Of a stretch of 64,000 nt of DNA, positions 22,506-34,412 are shown piece by piece. The first letter of the stretch is position 1. The number at the start of each line of letters is the position of its first letter. Below the pieces are notes generated by a model. The model searched no databases and was not told the origin of the DNA. It saw only the letters and a list, made by a program, of their open reading frames with translations. Origin of the DNA: Adiantum capillus-veneris (taxonomy: Eukaryota > Streptophyta > Polypodiopsida > Polypodiales > Pteridaceae); NCBI GenBank assembly GCA_014529385.2, contig CM043950.1:153250445-153314444 (forward strand), read 5' to 3'. Both the position numbers and the translations under genes were made by a program.

Positions 22506-23569
22506 AAGAGAAGGGGAGGGGTTGAAAAAAAAACCTCGGTTTAGTGTAATCACACCTACAAAATTTGAGATTTACCTCTAAATTTTAAATTTGAAAGTGA
22601 GAAAACTTACAAAATTTGGAGAAATTTAGTGTCATTTGGTGTAAAAACCTTAAAATTTAGTCAGTTTACCACTAAAATTCTCATAGGTAGGTTTGCCAAG
22701 TTTTTAGAACAAAGTTTTTTCCGAGCATTGGTCCCTGCCCGTACATGAAAGAGTTCGCGTCTCTTCCAAAGATATTTTTTGAAGGGTTTTGTTTATACTA
22801 TATAGTTGTTGAAAATGATGACGGTTAAACTTGAGGACCTTCTTTCCTCATCTGTTGTGAGTTTCCTATTCCTTCATAACCAAATTTGTCAATGATTAGG
22901 GACCCTGAAATTTATCTTTCCTAGACAACACAGTTGTCTCAACGTGGCACAATGTTGTTTCTTGTAGCAAAACCAACCTCCCAGTTACCCCTTAGAGGGG
23001 GTTACCTTATGGGGTGCTAAGGACCGGGCTTGGGCCACATCATTCTGCAAGAGGACAAATGCTATGCTAGACTACCATCCATTTGAATTGCTATGAGGCA
23101 TTGATGGGCGTACAACTCCCAAAGAATATATAGAGTACAAACAAAAATGAAGGGCTAAGCGCATTAGGAAAAGCATTTCAAAGGAGTACAATGACAATCA
23201 TACACCATGGCTCTAAGAAGTGTATTCAGCATAGGGGCATCACACGTTGGGTGAGTAATCTGGGTCGAGGCATGATGGACAATTCAACAGCTTGGAAGTG
23301 TAAGTCTTGTGGTCCTACATGTAGGGAGGTAGGAATAGGAGATTTATATCCATTGGAATCATGGTGTCACTATTCCCGACAAGGATCAATGGTGGTAGAA
23401 ATGAGCTTCCAATATCTGAGGGAAACTAGTTCCAAGAAGAGGAATATCAACATGCCATTGTATGGGTTCCAATTGTTCCAACCCATCAAAGGAAACATTC
23501 TACCAAACCCTTGTTCAAGGGTTTTTTTTTGTCAAAAATTTGTGGTCGTTTGTATAGTGTGCCTTGGCT
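21691..23569. other. MULE interior without an assigned gene
   Basis: It includes a GA run at 22455-22497, a CT-rich stretch at 22370-22410, and TTTAAATTT-type AT-rich DNA around 22560-22700. A 126-residue plus-strand frame at 23191-23571 has one Cys cluster (CKSCGPTC). I do not recognise it and do not claim a gene. Confidence 0.5.
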
Positions 23570-23625
23570 AGTCTTGCTCGTTTTAGGGATTGCTCGGAAA
23601 ATCTCGCTCGAGATTTGAGATTCCT
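23562..23625 (-). repeat. MULE right terminal inverted repeat
   Basis: Read inward from 23625 it contains CGAGCGAGATTTTCCGAGCA and then ACGAGCAAGAC, matching the left end in sequence and spacing. The outer tip is less well matched. Confidence 0.75.
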
Positions 23626-23903
23626 CCTTTATTGCTGCTCAAAGACAAGGTGGTAACAGCAATGTATCCACTTCTCGTGGTTCTTCTACAAGTGGTAAAT
23701 CACATGTTCCGAATTCTTCTACTGGAAGAAATTCGTTTGGGAATTCTCGTGATAAGGGAAAAAATAAGATGCATTGCCATTATTGTAAAGCTAATGAACA
23801 CTTAATCAAGCAGTTTCTAAAATTAAAGTAAAAAGAGGCAAAGAAGAAAGAGGCGAGATCAACTACAGGGTCCAATACAAGTGAAGCTATTGTAGAGTCT
23901 TTT
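23626..23903 (+). pseudogene. C1 gag C-terminus with damaged zinc knuckle
   Basis: Gag resumes with AQRQGGNSNVSTSRGS, a serine-rich linker, and the nucleocapsid knuckle CHYCKANEHLIKQF. The last Cys of CX2CX4HX4C is replaced by Phe. A TAA near 23829 follows KLK. A lysine-rich linker leads into the protease. The first ten bases are the right copy of the MULE target duplication. Confidence 0.82.
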
Positions 23904-24461
23904 GTGAAAGGACATTGTGATGATGATGTAGATGTAGAGTGGGATTTTAGTGCAAAGTGTACCTATGATCCTGTTATCCATGAAATATGTATGTCAATTG
24001 CTACAGATTCACATGTGTGGTATTTCTATAGTGGTGCTACAAAGCACATTACCTCACATCATGATTTGTTTACCTATTTTGAGTCTATCCCTCTTGGGAA
24101 TTCGGTTACTTGTGCCAACAATGCCTCTTATCTGATTCAAGGAGTTAAAAAGATTGTGCTTACTGCTGCAAATGGCAGTTCTTTAACAGTTGTTGATGCA
24201 TTGTATGTACTTGGGATCAAGATGAATCTTTTGTCTAAATCTGCACTTGCTAGACTTGGACTTGTACTCAAATTTGTAGATGGAAATTGTACAATCCATG
24301 ATCTCAAATTTGGTGATAAAATTGTTGCATCTGGTGTTTTATATTGTGGGCTATATAAGCTCACTTTGTATGACAAATGTGGGAAAAAAAATTCAAATGA
24401 TTTTGTGGATTCTAAGGCTACTCACATGCAAAACTTTGGCATGCACATTTTGGGCATCTAA
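23904..24461 (+). pseudogene. C1 protease and pre-integrase region
   Basis: The active-site loop reads VWYFYSGATKHIT. Copia proteases have Asp before Ser-Gly-Ala, and here it is Tyr, so the enzyme would be dead even if made. Downstream blocks fit the family: GVKKIVLTAANGSS, VDALYVLGIKMNLLS, LARLGLVLKF. The frame stops at 24461 within the pre-integrase segment. Confidence 0.85.
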
Positions 24462-25170
24462 ATTTCTCCAATTTGCTATGGTAGTAGAAATCTGATATGG
24501 TTGCTTCTTTGTCGCCTCTTGAAGCACCTACACGTTGCAACTTGTGCATAGTGATGTTCATGGGCCCATGAAAATTATTTCCTTGGGCAATTACCTTTAC
24601 TTGGTGACTTTCATTGATGATTACTATAGGCATGCATGGGTGTATCCGCCTAAGGCAAAGTCCAAAGTGTTTATGTGCTTCAAACAATTTCTGGCTATAA
24701 TTGAAAATGTCTCAAAATGTACTATGGGCATCCTTCATTCACATCAAGGGGGGGAGTATATGTCTCATGAATTTAATGCATTTGTTGCTAGTTGGGATAA
24801 AACACCAATGTACAGTGCCTTATACGCCTCAACAAAATGGTGTTGCTTAGAAGAAAAATAGTTCACTTATGAAAATGGCACGATGTATGGTCAAAAATCA
24901 AGGTTTGGTTTTTTTTTTTGGCTTGAATTCATCATGTGCTTATGTACTTAGCAGATGTCCTACAAAAGCTTTGTAATCTATGACTCCTTTTGAAGCATTG
25001 CATGATAGAAAGCCTTCTATTGAGCACATGCACATTTTTGGTTGTTTGGCTTATGCTTTGGTGCCACAAACACAACGCAAAAATGGATGATAAGGCTGTC
25101 AAATGTATTTTTGTTGGTTACAGTGCTAAAATCAAAGGGTATAGGCTGGATCATCCGTAAACAAAGGGTA
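24462..25170 (+). pseudogene. C1 integrase (heavily decayed)
   Basis: The core is visible as LVHSDVHGPMK (first Asp kept), VTFIDDYYRHAWVY and SHQGGEYMSHEF. The second catalytic Asp, normally in TDNGGEY, is replaced by His. The third block is hard to follow through stops and frame changes. Later IFGCLAYALVP-like and VGYSAKIKGYR-like traces near 25030-25150 mark the C-terminal region. Confidence 0.78.
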
Positions 25171-25589
25171 TCTTGGTTTCATAGGATATTGTGTTTGTGG
25201 AATATTTTGTTCAACCCTTGATCTCATGTACTAGAGGCAATAATGTAAGTTCATAGGATATTTATGACACTTTGTTGCCTCTTTTAAGTAGTGGAAATTA
25301 GAATGTAAATTCAAGGAGGCAAATGTACAGCCTATGGGACTTTTTGAAATGTTACATATCAGCCTATTTCTGATGCAGATGTACATGATGTACTTGATGT
25401 GAGGAAAGAGCTAAGAATGAGCACGCTAGTGGTATGCCAAAATGGAAGGTGTATAATTTTCATGACAGTAAATTGGGTGCACCTTTGTCAAGTCATACTC
25501 ATTCAGGTTCTTTTCATGTATCTTATGCTTCAAATTGTTATGATTTGGTTGTGTCTATTGAGGAACCTCTAACTTTTGATAAGCACAAA

Positions 25590-26440
25590 ATTCAAAAAAT
25601 TGGATGACTACCATGCAATCAAAATATGATGCACTTATAGAAAATGACACATGGACTTTATGTGATTTGCCTCTTGGCAAAAATTCCATTGGTACAAAGT
25701 GGGTTTACAATTTGATATGCAAGCCGGTTGGTGAGATTGATTGTAAGGATAGACTTGTTGCAAAGGGTTATGAAGAGGATTTTGCTCTCACTTGTCGTGT
25801 GACTACTGTGCATTTTCTATGTGCATTGGCGGCTCATTTTGGTTGGGATGTACATCAATCAAACATTGTTACAGCTTTCTTGAATGGTGACATGTTTGAG
25901 AAAGTTTATGTAACACAATCTCACGGTTTTGTCAAGAAAGGACAAGAGGATAAAGTCTATAGTTGTAAGAAAGCTTTGTATGGGATGAAGCAATCTCCTC
26001 GTGCTTGGTATGAGAAGTTGATACTCGTTTGGTCAAACGAGCCTTTCGTAACAGTCCAATAGAAATCAGATTGTATGTAAAGCATGAGGGTGATGTAATT
26101 TTTTTTATCGTTCTCTATGTGGATGATGTGCTAATCACTAGACCAAATGAGAGAAATATTGTTGAATTTAAGGCTGATTTGAATGCTACTTTCAAAGATG
26201 AAAGATTTGGGGTTGTTGCGTCATTATTTGGGTATATAGTTTAAGCAGTGTGATGTGGTATTACCTTGTGTCAGACAAGTTACATAGAGACATTGCTATG
26301 TAAGTTTGGGCTTGAGCATTGCAAACATATTGCCACTCCCATGGAAACAAGTTTGCAACTGAGTCTTCATGATAATGGTGATCTTGCCAATGTCACTCTT
26401 TACCAAACTGCTATTGGTAGCCTTATTTATGTATGAAACT
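25590..26440 (+). pseudogene. C1 reverse transcriptase (broken)
   Basis: Copia RT blocks are present: NDTWTLCDLPLGKNSIGTKW, DRLVAKGYEED, HQSNIVTAFLNGD, VYSCKKALYGMKQSPRAWYE. After a frame change near 26030-26060 comes the box LYVDDVLITR. The Asp usual in HQMDV is Asn here (HQSNI), so one catalytic residue appears lost. YVDD remains. Further frame changes follow 26200. Confidence 0.85.
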
Positions 26441-27060
26441 GAGGCCAAATATTCAGTTTGCAATCTCAGAGGTTAGCAGATTCATGCATAGCCCAGGGTC
26501 TAAGCATTGCAGGTTGTCAAGAGTATTTTCACTACTTGAGTGGTACTTTACATTTTGGCTTGTTTTATCCTAAGGGGGGATCATTGCCACCAGATTTACA
26601 TGATTTGGACTCAGATTGGGTTGGTTGTTTTGACATGCGAGTGTCCACGAGTGGTTTTTGTTTCATGCTCGATAATTCATGCATATTATGGTTGAGCAAG
26701 AAGAAACCTATTGTGTCCACTTCTAGTCGTGAGGCTGAGTACATTGTAGTCTTTATAGTGAGTGTGTATGGCTCAAACACCTTATGGCTGATTTGGGTCT
26801 TGGATAGGACACTACCAACACTATCTACACTGACAATTAGAGCGCTTTGGCAATTACGAGGAACCCAATTTTTCATGGTTACACAAAGCACATTGAGGTG
26901 CATTATCACTATGTCAGGGAGAGGCTCTCAACAAGAGAGATTAGCTTGGCTTATGTGCCAACACATGCCAATCTTGCAGATCTTTTCACAAAGGCATTGT
27001 CTCGTGAGAAGTTTGAATCTTTCCGCAAAGCTTTGGGCTTACTCCCCTTTGTGGACTGAT
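26441..27060 (+). pseudogene. C1 RNase H (broken)
   Basis: It is pieced together from overlapping frames: GFCFMLDNSCILWLSKKKPI and VSTSSREAEYI, then FHGYTKHIEVHYHYVRERLS and THANLADLFTKALS. These are the standard C-terminal blocks of copia polyproteins (SRSSTEAEY-like, TKHIDVRYHFVRE-like, ADLFTKPL-like). It ends at TGA near 27060. Confidence 0.85.
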
Positions 27061-27126
27061 CATGTCCTTAGGATGTGGCACTTCCCTATACTCTAGGTGC
27101 TAGCTCTCATTCACCACATCACTTCT

Positions 27127-27136
27127 AGGGGGGATT
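27127..27136 (+). other. C1 polypurine tract
   Basis: AGGGGGGATT immediately precedes the 3' LTR. Confidence 0.8.
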
Positions 27137-27365
27137 TGCTACCATATACATGTGGTAGTGATGTGTGTGAACACACTTAGGACCATTGGTGCAATTTTTC
27201 ACTCACTAGGAGGTTTTTCTCCCCTTGCGTTGCATATACAGCCATCACTCTAGGGCTATCTCATCTTTCCATTTCACACTAAGTAATATACTCTCTGTCG
27301 TGTGCCTTGAGCTTCCTTCATCTTCTCCAAGTTGTGTGTGTTTTTGTGCAATCATAATTCCAACA
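27137..27365 (+). repeat. C1 3' LTR
   Basis: Begins TGCTACCATA (TGTTACCATG in the 5' copy) and ends AATTCCAACA. It is 229 bp, like the 5' copy. Confidence 0.92.
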
Positions 27366-27586
27366 GCTCAGGCATGGCAAAATTGTAAACTTTTTTTCAT
27401 TGGGCTCGCCAAGGGAAATGGCAAATAATTGGTAATTATGTCATCCTTGACCATCAAGACATATTGTGATGGCCATAATTCCAACAGTTCAGGCATGGCA
27501 CAATTGTAATTATTTTATTGTTCGGTCGCCAAGGGCAATGGCAAATAATTGCCAATTATGCCGTCCTTGACCATCAAGACGTATTG
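27366..27586. repeat. Satellite remnant with a 121-bp tandem duplication
   Basis: This is satellite DNA between C1 and element A. A segment starting CATAATTCCAACAG at 27353 is repeated from 27474, an offset of 121 bp. The repeated unit includes the last bases of the C1 LTR plus part of a satellite unit, so it arose after C1 inserted. Confidence 0.85.
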
Positions 27587-28399
27587 TGATGACTATCTAT
27601 GGAGTTACAATCACAATTGACGGTCACTTAAGTTTTAGGATTTTTCGTCAAATGACCGCAAATGCGGGTTGCAATTATGTTTTGGGCTCATCAAGAGTTC
27701 CAAGTTGTAAACATTGAGCTATATTTAGATTCTAGGCAATGCAGATAAGAGATTAAGTGAGTTTGGCCATTTGGGTGCCCGGCCACTTCTAAAAATCCTA
27801 GAGAGTATATAAGTCAAAACACACAATGTGAAAGGGGATTCTTACTCACTTGAGATAAGCTTTGTGAAGAAGGAGATGGCTATGGAGTTCTTGAGCTTTC
27901 TACGTGTGTACATGGACGATTTGGCTTCATGCCAATAGCTAAACTCTAACCTCTTCTCTCTCATTTGCTCATGGTGTAATCAATGCTTGATTAATCAAAG
28001 ATTAGTGCTGATTTGTTGATTAATCTCTCTCTTTTTCATATTTCCCTCTTATTTAAGCATGCTACTAAGTGTGTGTAGGCTTGTGTAGAGTGTTGGTGCC
28101 CGGTGTGGTCATTCTATGCTCATTGTGTGCTTGATTAGAGTTGGATTAGTGATTGATTAGAGAGTAGTGCGTGATTAAGCTTGTGTGTGAGAGATTAGGC
28201 CAAATGGGAGAGTAAGTAGAGTGCTCACTCCTCGTAGCAACATCATACCCGCTTCGTAGCTTTCTTTGTGTGTAGGTTTCACCTTCTAATCCTCCATTTG
28301 GCACGCACAAGCCACTTGTGTGTTTCCATGCCCTAGTCGGATCCTACTCCTTGGATTGACATTATGTTGATGTTCTCCCTATGCTAGGATGACTTCCCA
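27587..28399 (+). repeat. A 5' LTR
   Basis: Begins TGATGACTATC and ends GACTTCCCA. It aligns end to end with 37263-38075 with a low level of substitutions, suggesting a fairly young insertion. Confidence 0.92.
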
Positions 28400-28403
28400 A
28401 CAT

Positions 28404-28421
28404 TGGCGCCGTTGCCGGGGA
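28404..28421 (+). other. A primer binding site (tRNA-Asp)
   Basis: TGGCGCCGTTGCCGGGGA, four bases after the LTR, is the form complementary to plant tRNA-Asp known from Athila-type elements. Confidence 0.92.
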
Positions 28422-28981
28422 GCAATTGCCTAAGCTAGAGGTGTCATTGGTGTGAGTAGGAGACACTACTTTTTTTAATTTTCCATTAATTTGTTAGTTT
28501 TTAGATTAGGTGTGTTGATTAATTGAGTGGTTTTTAGTGTGATTAGTGCTTGGGTTAGCATTGATTATGCTTAGAACATCACAAAACAACCCACACACAT
28601 CATTAGTTCTTGATTTTGATCTCACTAATTTTGACAATCAAATTCACTAATTTTTCCAAACTTTGATGCTAATTTCCCGTTGATTGATAAGTGTTTTTTG
28701 TGCTACACACAAGTAGAAAGTGAGTTGGGTGTATGGTCAACATGCCTATGTGATCCACACACTCATATCCTACTCCATTTGTGCGCAAATCGTAGCCGAA
28801 ATCACCTATTAATCACTAATTTTCCCTAATTTCATTCACTAATTATTTGGGCATTTTGCAAGGTGCTGATTTGTATTGATTATTTGATGCATGTCCATGA
28901 TGATTATGTGTTTACATTCATGCTAAACGATGCTACACATTGATGTTTGTGTTGGTTGTGTGTAGGTGATTTTATGGGATC

Positions 28982-29040
<59 letters not shown>

Positions 29041-32000
29041 GTGCTGGGCACTAATCAAGTGCTTAATCGCTGAGTTTGTGGCTAATTAAAGTGCTGAAAT
29101 TAATGCTAATTCTCTGATTTTAGGTGCACGTTTGGTTCATGAACCATGTGCATTCATAAAATGCAAAACTAGGTGCGGTTTATGCCCACTTGTGTGTAGG
29201 CGGAAGTGCCTAATTTGGGGCAATTTGGGAGTCCAATTTGCTTATGAGAAGCATGTGATTGCATATGGTTGTCAACGAGTTATGGTTATGTTTTTCTAAT
29301 TCCATTGTGACGCCGAAATGCTGTCGAAATTCGGTCAAATTTGGTTATGTATGCTTATGTGCATGATGTGATGCAAAAAGTGTGTTAATGATTAATTAAA
29401 ATTGAGATTTGAATGCTCGAATTGATGTTTGATTGATGCAAAATGCTGTTTTGAGTGCGATTAGTCATCGTACAAGAGAGGGTGATTTTTGTGTTCATTT
29501 AAGCGCAGTTTCGAGACGATTTGTGTGCTTAAAGAATGATGTTTTATGCGATTTTGATTAAGTAAGTGATCAATTTCGGTGTTTCGATTGCTTGATTGCG
29601 ACTGTTTAGGTTGGTGGGCTGATCTAGAATTTTTGGGAGTTTTTTGGTAATTTTTTTGCTAATTTTTACTCAAATGTGCTAATTATGCTAAGAAAATTGA
29701 TAAATCGCTTAATTCGGGTGAATTAAGGAGTGCCAGGGCATTTATTTATTTTTATTATTATTATTTTGAGTGTTTTTGCGTGCTAGTTTAAATTATTTTA
29801 CATTTTTAGGTTTTTTGTTTGATAATATTTGATTTTTTTAATATATTTGTGTATTTTATTATTTTTTTGTGTTTTTCTTTTTTTTTCTATTTTTGTTTGT
29901 GTTTTATGATTGTTTTGTGTTTTTTCTTTTTTGAATTATTTTTGTGTTTTTTTGTATTTTCTTTATTTATTATATTTTAATTGTGATTTTTAGTAATTTT
30001 GTGCATGTTTTGATTTTTGTGAGTTTTTAGAATTATTTGTGTTCATTTTTGTATTTTTGTAAGTGGTTGTTGATTATTTTTGTATTTTATTAATTTATTT
30101 TGTGAGTCTTTTTGAACTTCTGTATGATTTTTTGAAATTTTTAATGTATTTTTTGTATTTTAGTGTGTTTTTGTATTTATTTTGTGAGTTTTTTGAATTT
30201 ATGTGTGTGTTTTTTTTAAATTAAATTGTTTGATTTTTTGTTATTAAAAAAAAAAAAAAAAACTCACCTGCCTCCCTTATCTCGCCGCGCTGAACTGCCT
30301 GTCGCGCTGTCACTAGCGCTGAGCTGGCCTTGACCTACCTCCTACGCTTTCGTGCTATCTGCATTGACCTCCTACGTGAGCCCTGCCTAGTCATTCTACG
30401 CGCCCTGGTCCCGCCTTGGATGTCCTACGCTTTTGTTGCCCCTAATCATCCTACGCGCATTTGCTCCCGCCTAAACATCCTACGCACGCGTTGCTGACCT
30501 ACCTCCTACGCGCTTGCGCTCCCGGCCATGCGGCCCCACAGCTCGCGACCCCACTTCCCTGGTCCCACCTTGGCTGCCGATGCCGAACCCACACACACGC
30601 ACACACATCTCTGCCATTAAAGTCGCCCGTTTTGCAGCACGACCTCACCTCGCCATGCTGGGTCTAAAATCTTGATTGGCCCCTACCAGCGGCCCTATAT
30701 CTTGCTTGGCTTGCAACCTCTTCTACCGGGACTCGCGCTTGCAACACAAGCATACACACGCACCAACCGCCTATTATGCAGCTCCCGGAATTTGCTCACT
30801 TGCCCCGGCTCCCTTGAATCGCTCTCACACCCGTGAACTCGTGAACTCGCGAAGTCTTCATACACACACACACACGCATAGTAACTGCGGGGTTGGTCCT
30901 GATGCGCCACCAGATACCTGGCCTAGAAACGAACACACACACACACACACTTCTCCTTTAATGCCTCTGCAGGATCTCACGATGATAGAATCGTGTACAA
31001 CTCACCATTGCCTTCAAACACGAGCAGTCGGTTTCTCAATCCCTGCTGCCGATTCAGCTTTGCACCACCTTCTACAGTAAACAGCCCGCCGACTTCAAAG
31101 TCTCACACACAATGTGAATTCGGGCCTTTTTGCTTTCAAAGCATAGCTCTGCGGCCTGTGCTTCTTCTGTTAGGAAGTGTAGAGCCTCATGTTACACACA
31201 CACACGCTCGCTAATTCTGCCACCCCGGCATCCACGCATACCTCAGTCCGCCACAGTCTGGACTCGACCAAATTTCCGATGCCAGCAAGCTATAGACGAA
31301 AAAAAATAAAACTAAAAATAAATCAAAGAGACTATTCCCACCCTCTTTATCTCCACCTTGGGGAGTTTAGGAAAAATCTTGAGCACAAGTCGGAGGTGAG
31401 CTCAAAAGATGCAAGCCTAGCATTGAGATGATCAAGTGCAAGAAAAATGAAAATAATTTGCTTGTGATACTCCTCTTAGCACAAAAATGGTTTTTTAAAC
31501 GGATTTAGCGGTCAATATCTTTCTCTCTCTCTCTCTCTCTCTTGTTGTGTACGTGAAAATTCTCTAGAAGAGAGCATGGAATATGAAATTCTATTTGATC
31601 ATTGATTTTGTTGGCAAGGTTGTACTAAAATTGTGGATTCGTGCTAGAGCTTGACATTTTTATCTAGCATACCACATTCCTTCTTGCACCAATTATCGAG
31701 CCATTTTACCAAGGCATGCTGTATGGGTGCTAGTTGGATGTGATCATCGAGGGTGTGCATTGAAAGTTTGGGTTTGGCATTGCTTGATACATTTTAGTGC
31801 TACATACGGCAGCTAGACCTACACCTAATGATGACGTGGTAATCCATCTGGGCAAAAGCAGCTACAGTGAATGGTAATGACCTTAAGGAGGCTGGAAATT
31901 GAGCACTGCCAGGTAGAACTTTCCGTGCAAGTCATTAAAGGACCAAATTAAAGCAGAAAAATTGGGATAAGAGTAATAGTGAGGCTGGAAAAGCAAAAGT

Positions 32001-32132
32001 TGCGGACAGATACACTGCAGAAGTCGGATGACCTATGGTCACCTACGTGGTGGTTTAATTTAAATTAAACGCCATATAGAGTGTGCTGTCAACAAGCAAA
32101 TCGAGGTCGTTTTAGTTCAAGTCAAAAGTGCG
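28422..32132 (+). other. A leader: low-complexity DNA, no gene seen
   Basis: This is 3.7 kb without a convincing ORF. It holds a CA run (28983-29036), a strongly T-rich tract (about 29640-30245), a run of 17 A (30246-30262), then an abrupt switch to C-rich DNA. In that part CCTACGC-like words recur at 30340-30510 and ACACAC clusters lie at 30590, 30860, 30940 and 31195. A CT run lies at 31522-31542. Plus-strand open frames at 30461-31431 are by-products of this composition. Confidence 0.6.
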
Positions 32133-33260
32133 TTGCTAATCTACAATTTTGCAGATAAAGAGAAAATTTCATCGCTCAATCAACTGGAATCGAGGTATCA
32201 CAAAGGGAGTAGTTGTTGCAGTACAGTGGTAAGTATCTTGCCAACTAGTGCTACAGCTATACAGGTAAATCAGATCGTTGAGATCACAGCTAAGCCTAGC
32301 AGAGAGCTTCGAATTAGGAAAACCACTGGTCACCCGTGGGAGAGGCTAGAAAAAGGGAATACAAGTGCTCAGCAGGTCCGTAAGAGGGTTGAAAGAATAA
32401 TGGAGCAGCAGATGCAACAGCCACAGTCAATGGCACCATCGGCAAATCAAAGCATTTATGATGCAGCTTCAAGCTCATTAATAACAGTCAAATCAGTTGG
32501 CGTCAGGTTGGAGTTGATAGGTCATTTCAAAGACTTTCCATGCTACATGGATGATGCAGACAATCGCTATCTAAAGTCCAAGCATAATGCTCTGAAAAGC
32601 CCGACAATACAGGTTGTGGAAGTAGACGAAGCTACCAACATGGCTAATTCACAAAAGAACCTAATGCAAGATTGTTTGGGATCCGTGTACATGAAGCTCA
32701 AACCAGGTAGTGAGTTGGACATAATAAAATTGCACAGGCAAGATCTTCCAGAGGTTAGCAGTTGTCGAGTCACTGTGCACTTGATAAAGTCAAATTGCAA
32801 GGACAAAAACTGTAGCAGTCTCTATAGAGATACGGACGGTAGATGGTACAAAGCAGAAACACCTCAACAAGCAACGGAAGAGCCAGATCAATGCTTCATA
32901 GCTCATGAAGATGCTTCAAAGCTGGGTTACAAAAACATGTCGACAAGTGGTAATATTTACCACTTGATAATGAGATTACCTTTGGCTTCCAATGCAAATA
33001 CAGTGGTAGCTCAGAATAGAGACATCACTCAAGAGACGGGGCCTACTATAATCAATCTGCCAAAAAATGAAGACACAGTCAGCAAGAAGGAATTCCTTGA
33101 ATCCATGTGTAAACGACAGTTACCTTCAACAACTTCAGAACTCAACAAGCAACCTGAACCAATAGCCCTTCATTGGATCCACGAAACGAGATCGAAAGAT
33201 CCAATTTATGTAGATTCTGATGGACAGTTGGGTTCAAGTCACGCGGGTAAGTACATTTAG
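32133..33260 (+). CDS. A ORF 1, unknown protein with repeated D-x-x-G-R-x-Y modules
   Basis: Open for 375 codons. The first ATG in frame is at 32401; the frame is already open at a TTTGCAG/AT near 32147 that resembles a splice acceptor. I do not recognise the family. Similar short modules recur: YRDTDGRWYKAE, then IYVDSDGQL, then (in another frame at 33272-33349) YDIDGRCYEL. Each sits after a hydrophobic stretch such as VTVHLIKS or IALHWIHE. The gag N-terminus of element B contains VQVIMVDKYGREYKL, a similar module. The frame closes at TAG 33258-33260 just after GTAAGT (33247-33252), so splicing could extend it. Confidence 0.45.
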   Translation: MLIYNFADKEKISSLNQLESRYHKGSSCCSTVVSILPTSATAIQVNQIVEITAKPSRELRIRKTTGHPWERLEKGNTSAQQVRKRVERIMEQQMQQPQSMAPSANQSIYDAASSSLITVKSVGVRLELIGHFKDFPCYMDDADNRYLKSKHNALKSPTIQVVEVDEATNMANSQKNLMQDCLGSVYMKLKPGSELDIIKLHRQDLPEVSSCRVTVHLIKSNCKDKNCSSLYRDTDGRWYKAETPQQATEEPDQCFIAHEDASKLGYKNMSTSGNIYHLIMRLPLASNANTVVAQNRDITQETGPTIINLPKNEDTVSKKEFLESMCKRQLPSTTSELNKQPEPIALHWIHETRSKDPIYVDSDGQLGSSHAGKYI

Positions 33261-33346
33261 AGAGTCAGTTCCTAGGACACTATGGGCAACACGCATTGGA
33301 GACAAGAGCTATGATATAGATGGAAGATGCTATGAATTAGATCTTA

Positions 33347-34273
33347 TTGTTTGCAGATAAATTCTTGGAAAGAGCTGCAGCTTTCATCTTGTCACCTTCA
33401 ACTCCACAAGACCAAATTGAGCAACGGACACATGACGAAATGATATCTAACCAGGTAAATATTGGTCACACTGCCACTATTGCACAAAGTCAATCACTAG
33501 AAGATAGGGAAGTGCACTTTAAAATCTCTAGGCTTGCACTGACACATGATCAGACTTTGAATTTGTATGAGCACAATTCAACTCCTTTCATTACATAGAT
33601 GAGTGCCACAACACAACAATTACAGGTACAGAACACTACACATGCACCGCAAGATGTACCAACACAAACACACGTACAATCAATGGAAGAATCAGCTATT
33701 AAGTTAGCACGACTTCACAAAGACCTAGCTCAATCAGCTGAGCTAGATGACAAAGCTAGAATATCCACATCTGGCATAAGAAAGATACCTCTTACAGATA
33801 GGTAACACTCTCGGATGGGGGGAGTTCAAACTCCACCTTACTTACTACAATCAGGACAACCCTATCAACTGAAAACAGCAAAGGAGAGTCACAATACTCT
33901 CTTACAATTCATCAGACAACAGAAGCCAAATACAGGATCGAATCGACAACATAGTCCTAAGACTATACAGAAGCCACAGATAAAGGATCACATGTTGATA
34001 ACATACATAGAATTAAAGTTGGTCACTAAAGAAGGGGCTGAAATGACCATCTACCAGGGTTATAATGGAAGCTATTACAAGCTTCTTGAGAATACCACAG
34101 TCAAAAAAGATAAAGGCAAACAGTCAAAGCCAGTGTCAGTGTTGGTTTATAAGTATCTACATGTCATGCTGATGACATATTTGATCAAAGATACTATGGG
34201 CAACGAATACCAACAATATTATGGACACATACCTCGGCCAGGTATAGAACATATAGGAATAGATGTGCATTAA
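33347..34273 (+). pseudogene. A ORF 2, continuation of the unknown protein
   Basis: One frame with TAG at 33596-33598 and TAA at 33803-33805. It is joined in phase to ORF 1 if 33247-33356 (GTAAGT...TTTGCAG) is removed as an intron. Residues are polar and glutamine-rich, then two more modules of the kind seen in ORF 1: MLITYIELKLVTKEG with YQGYNGSYYKL, and MLMTYLIKDTMGNEYQQYY. No known domain. The stops suggest decay in this copy. Confidence 0.4.
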
Positions 34274-34412
34274 TCATCTAATACCCAATTGCCCAGTAAA
34301 GATGCACTTAGATATGGTGAAGTAGCAAAACCAAGATAGTATCAGACTGCAAGCAGCAGAATCATTAAAGCAGACGTCTCCAAATAGAAATACGCCAGGA
34401 AGAAAGCATATC

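Noticed and set aside
22455-22581. Frame with Arg-Glu repeats
   Set aside because: It is a translation of a GA microsatellite.
23191-23571. 126-residue frame with CKSCGPTC as a zinc-finger gene
   Set aside because: There is only one Cys cluster, no partner ligands at a known spacing, and no start or splice support.
30461-31431. Plus-strand open frames with Thr-His repeats
   Set aside because: They are translations of ACACAC clusters and C-rich low-complexity DNA in the leader of element A.
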